From positions 1-15,723 of the forward strand of contig JBFHXF010000042.1 in NCBI GenBank assembly GCA_041599115.1: a stretch of DNA of 15,723 nucleotides, written 5' to 3'. A program made the translations under genes and the position numbers. The notes below the pieces were generated by a model. That model was not told where the DNA came from. It saw only the letters and a list, made by a program, of their open reading frames with translations, and did not search any database. This DNA comes from JACZUI01 sp041599115. Lineage in GTDB: Bacteria > Actinomycetota > Acidimicrobiia > Spongiisociales > ZC4RG35. Of the stretch, positions 14,119 to 15,723 are shown piece by piece; within the stretch, counting starts at the first letter, position 1, and each line of letters begins with the position of its first letter.

Positions 14119-14537
14119 TCGGGAGCCGTCTTTGCCTTGGTCCGCCGGGTGAATACGAACCACAGTGCATAAACCCCGACCAGGAGAAGAACCACTCTCA
14201 GGATCTGGCTATCGATCAACACGAATGCGGAGAAGCTGAGAGAGGCCACGATGGCGATTGCGGCCAACCATTTCATTCGCATGGTCAACCCACCTTCTCT
14301 GTACCCGCTGATGATCCGACCAAAGACCTTGTGGTTCATCATCCAGGAATAGAACTTGTCGGATGACATCGAGAAGAAGAAGGCGGCGAGGATGACAAAG
14401 TCGAACGTGGGAATGCCGGGAAGGAAACTGACATACACGAAGCCGAGGCAGATCAAGCCCAGGATGAAGTAGATGCCGCGAAGGAGCTTGCTGCGAGGCT
14501 TGCGTGACGCGACCAAGCGGTCGGTGGTGCCTTCCAT
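14097..14537 (-). CDS. DUF454 (YbaN-like) inner-membrane protein
   Basis: This 146-residue membrane protein belongs to DUF454 (PF04304, YbaN family). The conserved order is a first helix LGLICLGFVYVSFLPGIPTF (26-45), the short ILAAFFFSMSSDKFYSWMMNHKVFG block with the SS-x-x-F-x-x-W-x-x-NH-x-x-FG pattern (49-73), the loop GYREGGLTMRMK (78-89), and two C-terminal helices, followed by a basic tail. Function is not established. The ATG at 14537 was chosen because it gives a normal length; the frame is open to 14717 but that extension is non-conserved and without hydrophobic order. No clear ribosome site is seen. It converges with and overlaps the MoaD-like gene by 22 nt. Confidence 0.87.
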   Translation of the reverse strand: MEGTTDRLVASRKPRSKLLRGIYFILGLICLGFVYVSFLPGIPTFDFVILAAFFFSMSSDKFYSWMMNHKVFGRIISGYREGGLTMRMKWLAAIAIVASLSFSAFVLIDSQILRVVLLLVGVYALWFVFTRRTKAKTAPDQPPLTA

Positions 14538-14784
14538 CCGGATGAACCTATCCGGTAAGGGTTCTGACGGCGAGTCGGAAAACACGCCATGGGGTCCCCG
14601 AGCGACTGCGGGTAGCGTCGGCAGGGCGGTGAAGTCACAAGTTTTGCCGATCAAGCAAATCAGCAGCCTCGTTTCGGAGGCCAAGCCCACCAGTAGTCCT
14701 GCCGCCTTAGGCGACACTCACCGGTTGGGTTCTCACGGGGCCGATGTCGCAACAAGGGTATGGAATCTGTCTTGGGCGGTTGGT
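14538..14784. other. Longest intergenic stretch; no gene recognised
   Basis: This 247-nt gap lies between the divergent DUF454 and DUF222 starts. It holds small palindromes: ATCCGG as a direct repeat at 14536-14541 and 14550-14555 (with CCGGAT inverted), a 5-bp GCCTC/GAGGC hairpin near 14670-14690, and CGCCTTAGGCG near 14703-14713. I see no tRNA, riboswitch consensus or small gene with a ribosome site. Confidence 0.5.
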
Positions 14785-14789
14785 ATGCT
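14784..14789 (+). promoter_or_regulatory. -10 of the DUF222 gene
   Basis: TATGCT precedes the ATG at 14797 by 7 nt, with the SOS box starting on its last base. This fits an actinobacterial TANNNT -10 with transcription beginning at or beside the start codon. The -35 is weak. Confidence 0.5.
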
Positions 14790-14804
14790 CGAACATATGT
14801 TCGA
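14789..14804. promoter_or_regulatory. LexA/SOS box (TCGAAC-N4-GTTCGA)
   Basis: TCGAACATATGTTCGA is a perfect 16-bp palindrome and matches the actinobacterial/mycobacterial LexA consensus exactly. The DUF222 start codon ATG (14797-14799) lies within it, and the TATGCT -10 touches its left edge, so bound LexA would block initiation. SOS boxes in front of 13E12/DUF222 genes are known from mycobacteria. Confidence 0.88.
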
Positions 14805-15723
14805 TACTACGGGAGGGATACCGAAGGGTCTTGCGGAGATGGCTCCAAGCCCTTACCTGGCGGCGGTCCTGTCAGCGGTCGAAGTGGGATCTTTGTCGGG
14901 TGCCGATGTGGTCACCGTTTTGAAAGCCCAATCCCGGTTGTTGTCTCATCTTCAGGCGCAGCTGATGACGTCGATGGTGGAGGTGTCTCATCGGGTCGAC
15001 GCCGAATGGGGGTCTTGTTCCGAAGCCGGCGAATTCGCCGCAGACGAGATCCGGGCGGCGTTGACCTTGACCCGCCGCTCCGCCGACAGCCAGCTGGCAT
15101 TGGCAACAGAATTGCGGGAGCGTCTCCCCCGGGTGTGGGAGGCGTTACACCGTGGCGACATCGACCTGGCCCGGGCACGAACCCTGTGTCAAGCCACCAG
15201 ACACCTCGACGACGACAACGCCGGGATGGTGGTCGACCAGATCATCGAACAGGCACCCGGGTTGACCACCGGTCAGATCAACGCCGGAGTGCAGAAGCTG
15301 TGTATCGCCGTTGACCCCCACCAGGCCGAAGCCAGATATCAAACCGGGTTGGAGAACCGCCGGGTCGTCGCCGAAGCCAACCCCGACGGCACCGCCAACC
15401 TCTACGGGTTCGGACTCCCCCCACACCGGGTCGCCGCCATCCGCAAGAGGATCAACGACGCCGCATACAGTCTGAAAACCCGAGACGAAACCCGGACCAT
15501 CGACCAGATCCGAGCCGACATCTTTCTCGACCTGCTCGAAGGCGGAAACCACACCGCCGGGCGGGGTGCCATCATCGACATTGGAGTCGACCTCACCACC
15601 CTGGCCCGTCTCGACGACAACCCCGGCCAAATCCCCGGGTGGGGACCGGTGATCGCAGACATAGCACGACAGGTGACCCACGACCAGCCCGACGCCAGTT
15701 GGCAGGTCACCGTCACTCACCCC
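14797..15723 (+). CDS. DUF222 (13E12-family) protein, 3'-truncated, probable HNH endonuclease
   Basis: The frame is open from 14797 to the right edge (309 residues, no stop). The domain fits DUF222: AADEIRAALTLTRRSA at about 81-96, LATELRERLPRVWEALHRGDIDLARAR-type helices, and PDGTANLYGFGLPPHRVAAI followed by RTIDQIRADIFLDLLEG. In this family a C-terminal HNH nuclease domain normally follows; it would lie past the window, so the nuclease activity is inferred. The ATG at 14797 was chosen because MFD is a common family N-terminus, the SOS box centres on it, and a TATGCT -10 is 7 nt upstream (leaderless). ATG 14785 is an in-frame alternative. Such genes are often multicopy and variable between strains, like REP13E12 elements; no repeats are visible here. 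Induction by DNA damage is expected. Confidence 0.88.
   Translation, partial: MFDTTGGIPKGLAEMAPSPYLAAVLSAVEVGSLSGADVVTVLKAQSRLLSHLQAQLMTSMVEVSHRVDAEWGSCSEAGEFAADEIRAALTLTRRSADSQLALATELRERLPRVWEALHRGDIDLARARTLCQATRHLDDDNAGMVVDQIIEQAPGLTTGQINAGVQKLCIAVDPHQAEARYQTGLENRRVVAEANPDGTANLYGFGLPPHRVAAIRKRINDAAYSLKTRDETRTIDQIRADIFLDLLEGGNHTAGRGAIIDIGVDLTTLARLDDNPGQIPGWGPVIADIARQVTHDQPDASWQVTVTHP

Noticed and set aside
14538..14717. N-terminal extension of DUF454
   Set aside because: The added residues lack conservation features and hydrophobic pattern; the family length is met from 14537.
14760..15314. Alternative plus-strand reading frame over the DUF222 start region
   Set aside because: Its product is low-complexity and Arg/Gly-rich; the frame from 14797 gives recognisable DUF222 sequence over the same DNA and stays open to the edge.

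Overview
The window looks like ordinary chromosome from a high-GC actinobacterium, probably an uncultured member of Acidimicrobiia or a related deep lineage. The evidence is a WhiB-family Fe-S regulator, a NucS/EndoMS mismatch endonuclease, a VanW-family protein with the CC pairs usual in actinobacteria, a DUF222 (13E12-type) protein with an actinobacterial LexA box, frequent GTG starts, and several starts with no Shine-Dalgarno but a TANNNT hexamer 6-7 nt upstream (leaderless transcription). The lineage below phylum is inference. I found no rRNA, tRNA, CRISPR array or insertion sequence. No gap exceeds 300 bases; the largest is 14538-14784.

Layout. A VanW-family gene cut by the left edge (+) faces a minus-strand pair, a 58-aa single-pass membrane protein translationally coupled to an MFS permease. 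Behind it lie a small heat-shock protein with a near-consensus promoter and a rho-independent hairpin, then a 3-hydroxybutyrate dehydrogenase-like SDR (both minus). Next is a tight plus-strand three-gene operon: a retropepsin-like 'ATP-dependent zinc protease' family protein, a RimK-type glutamate ligase and an AstE/aspartoacylase-type deacylase, all with overlapping ends. It converges on whiB. Minus-strand genes for an acyl-CoA dehydrogenase and a minimal site-2 protease follow, then a divergent M20 dipeptidase-like gene. The next minus-strand operon is MFS permease - nucS - trmL, coupled by a 4-nt overlap and a 2-nt gap. Divergent from it is a plus-strand pair, an Asp-box (BNR) beta-propeller and a MoaD/ThiS-like protein ending in GG, joined by a TAGTG stop/start overlap. 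It converges on a DUF454 membrane protein. The window ends inside a DUF222 gene whose start codon sits in a perfect 16-bp LexA palindrome.

How the genes work together. The clearest functional unit is the protease/RimK/AstE operon, which reads as a write-and-erase set for an amino-acyl or glutamyl modification of unknown target. NucS and the LexA-controlled DUF222 gene both belong to DNA-damage biology but are not one operon. The SDR, acyl-CoA dehydrogenase and M20 peptidase are housekeeping catabolism. The most checkable oddities are the SDR, which keeps all five hydroxybutyrate-binding residues but lacks the catalytic Asn, the propeller-MoaD coupling, and a 13/14-nt motif shared by the leaders of whiB and the small membrane protein.
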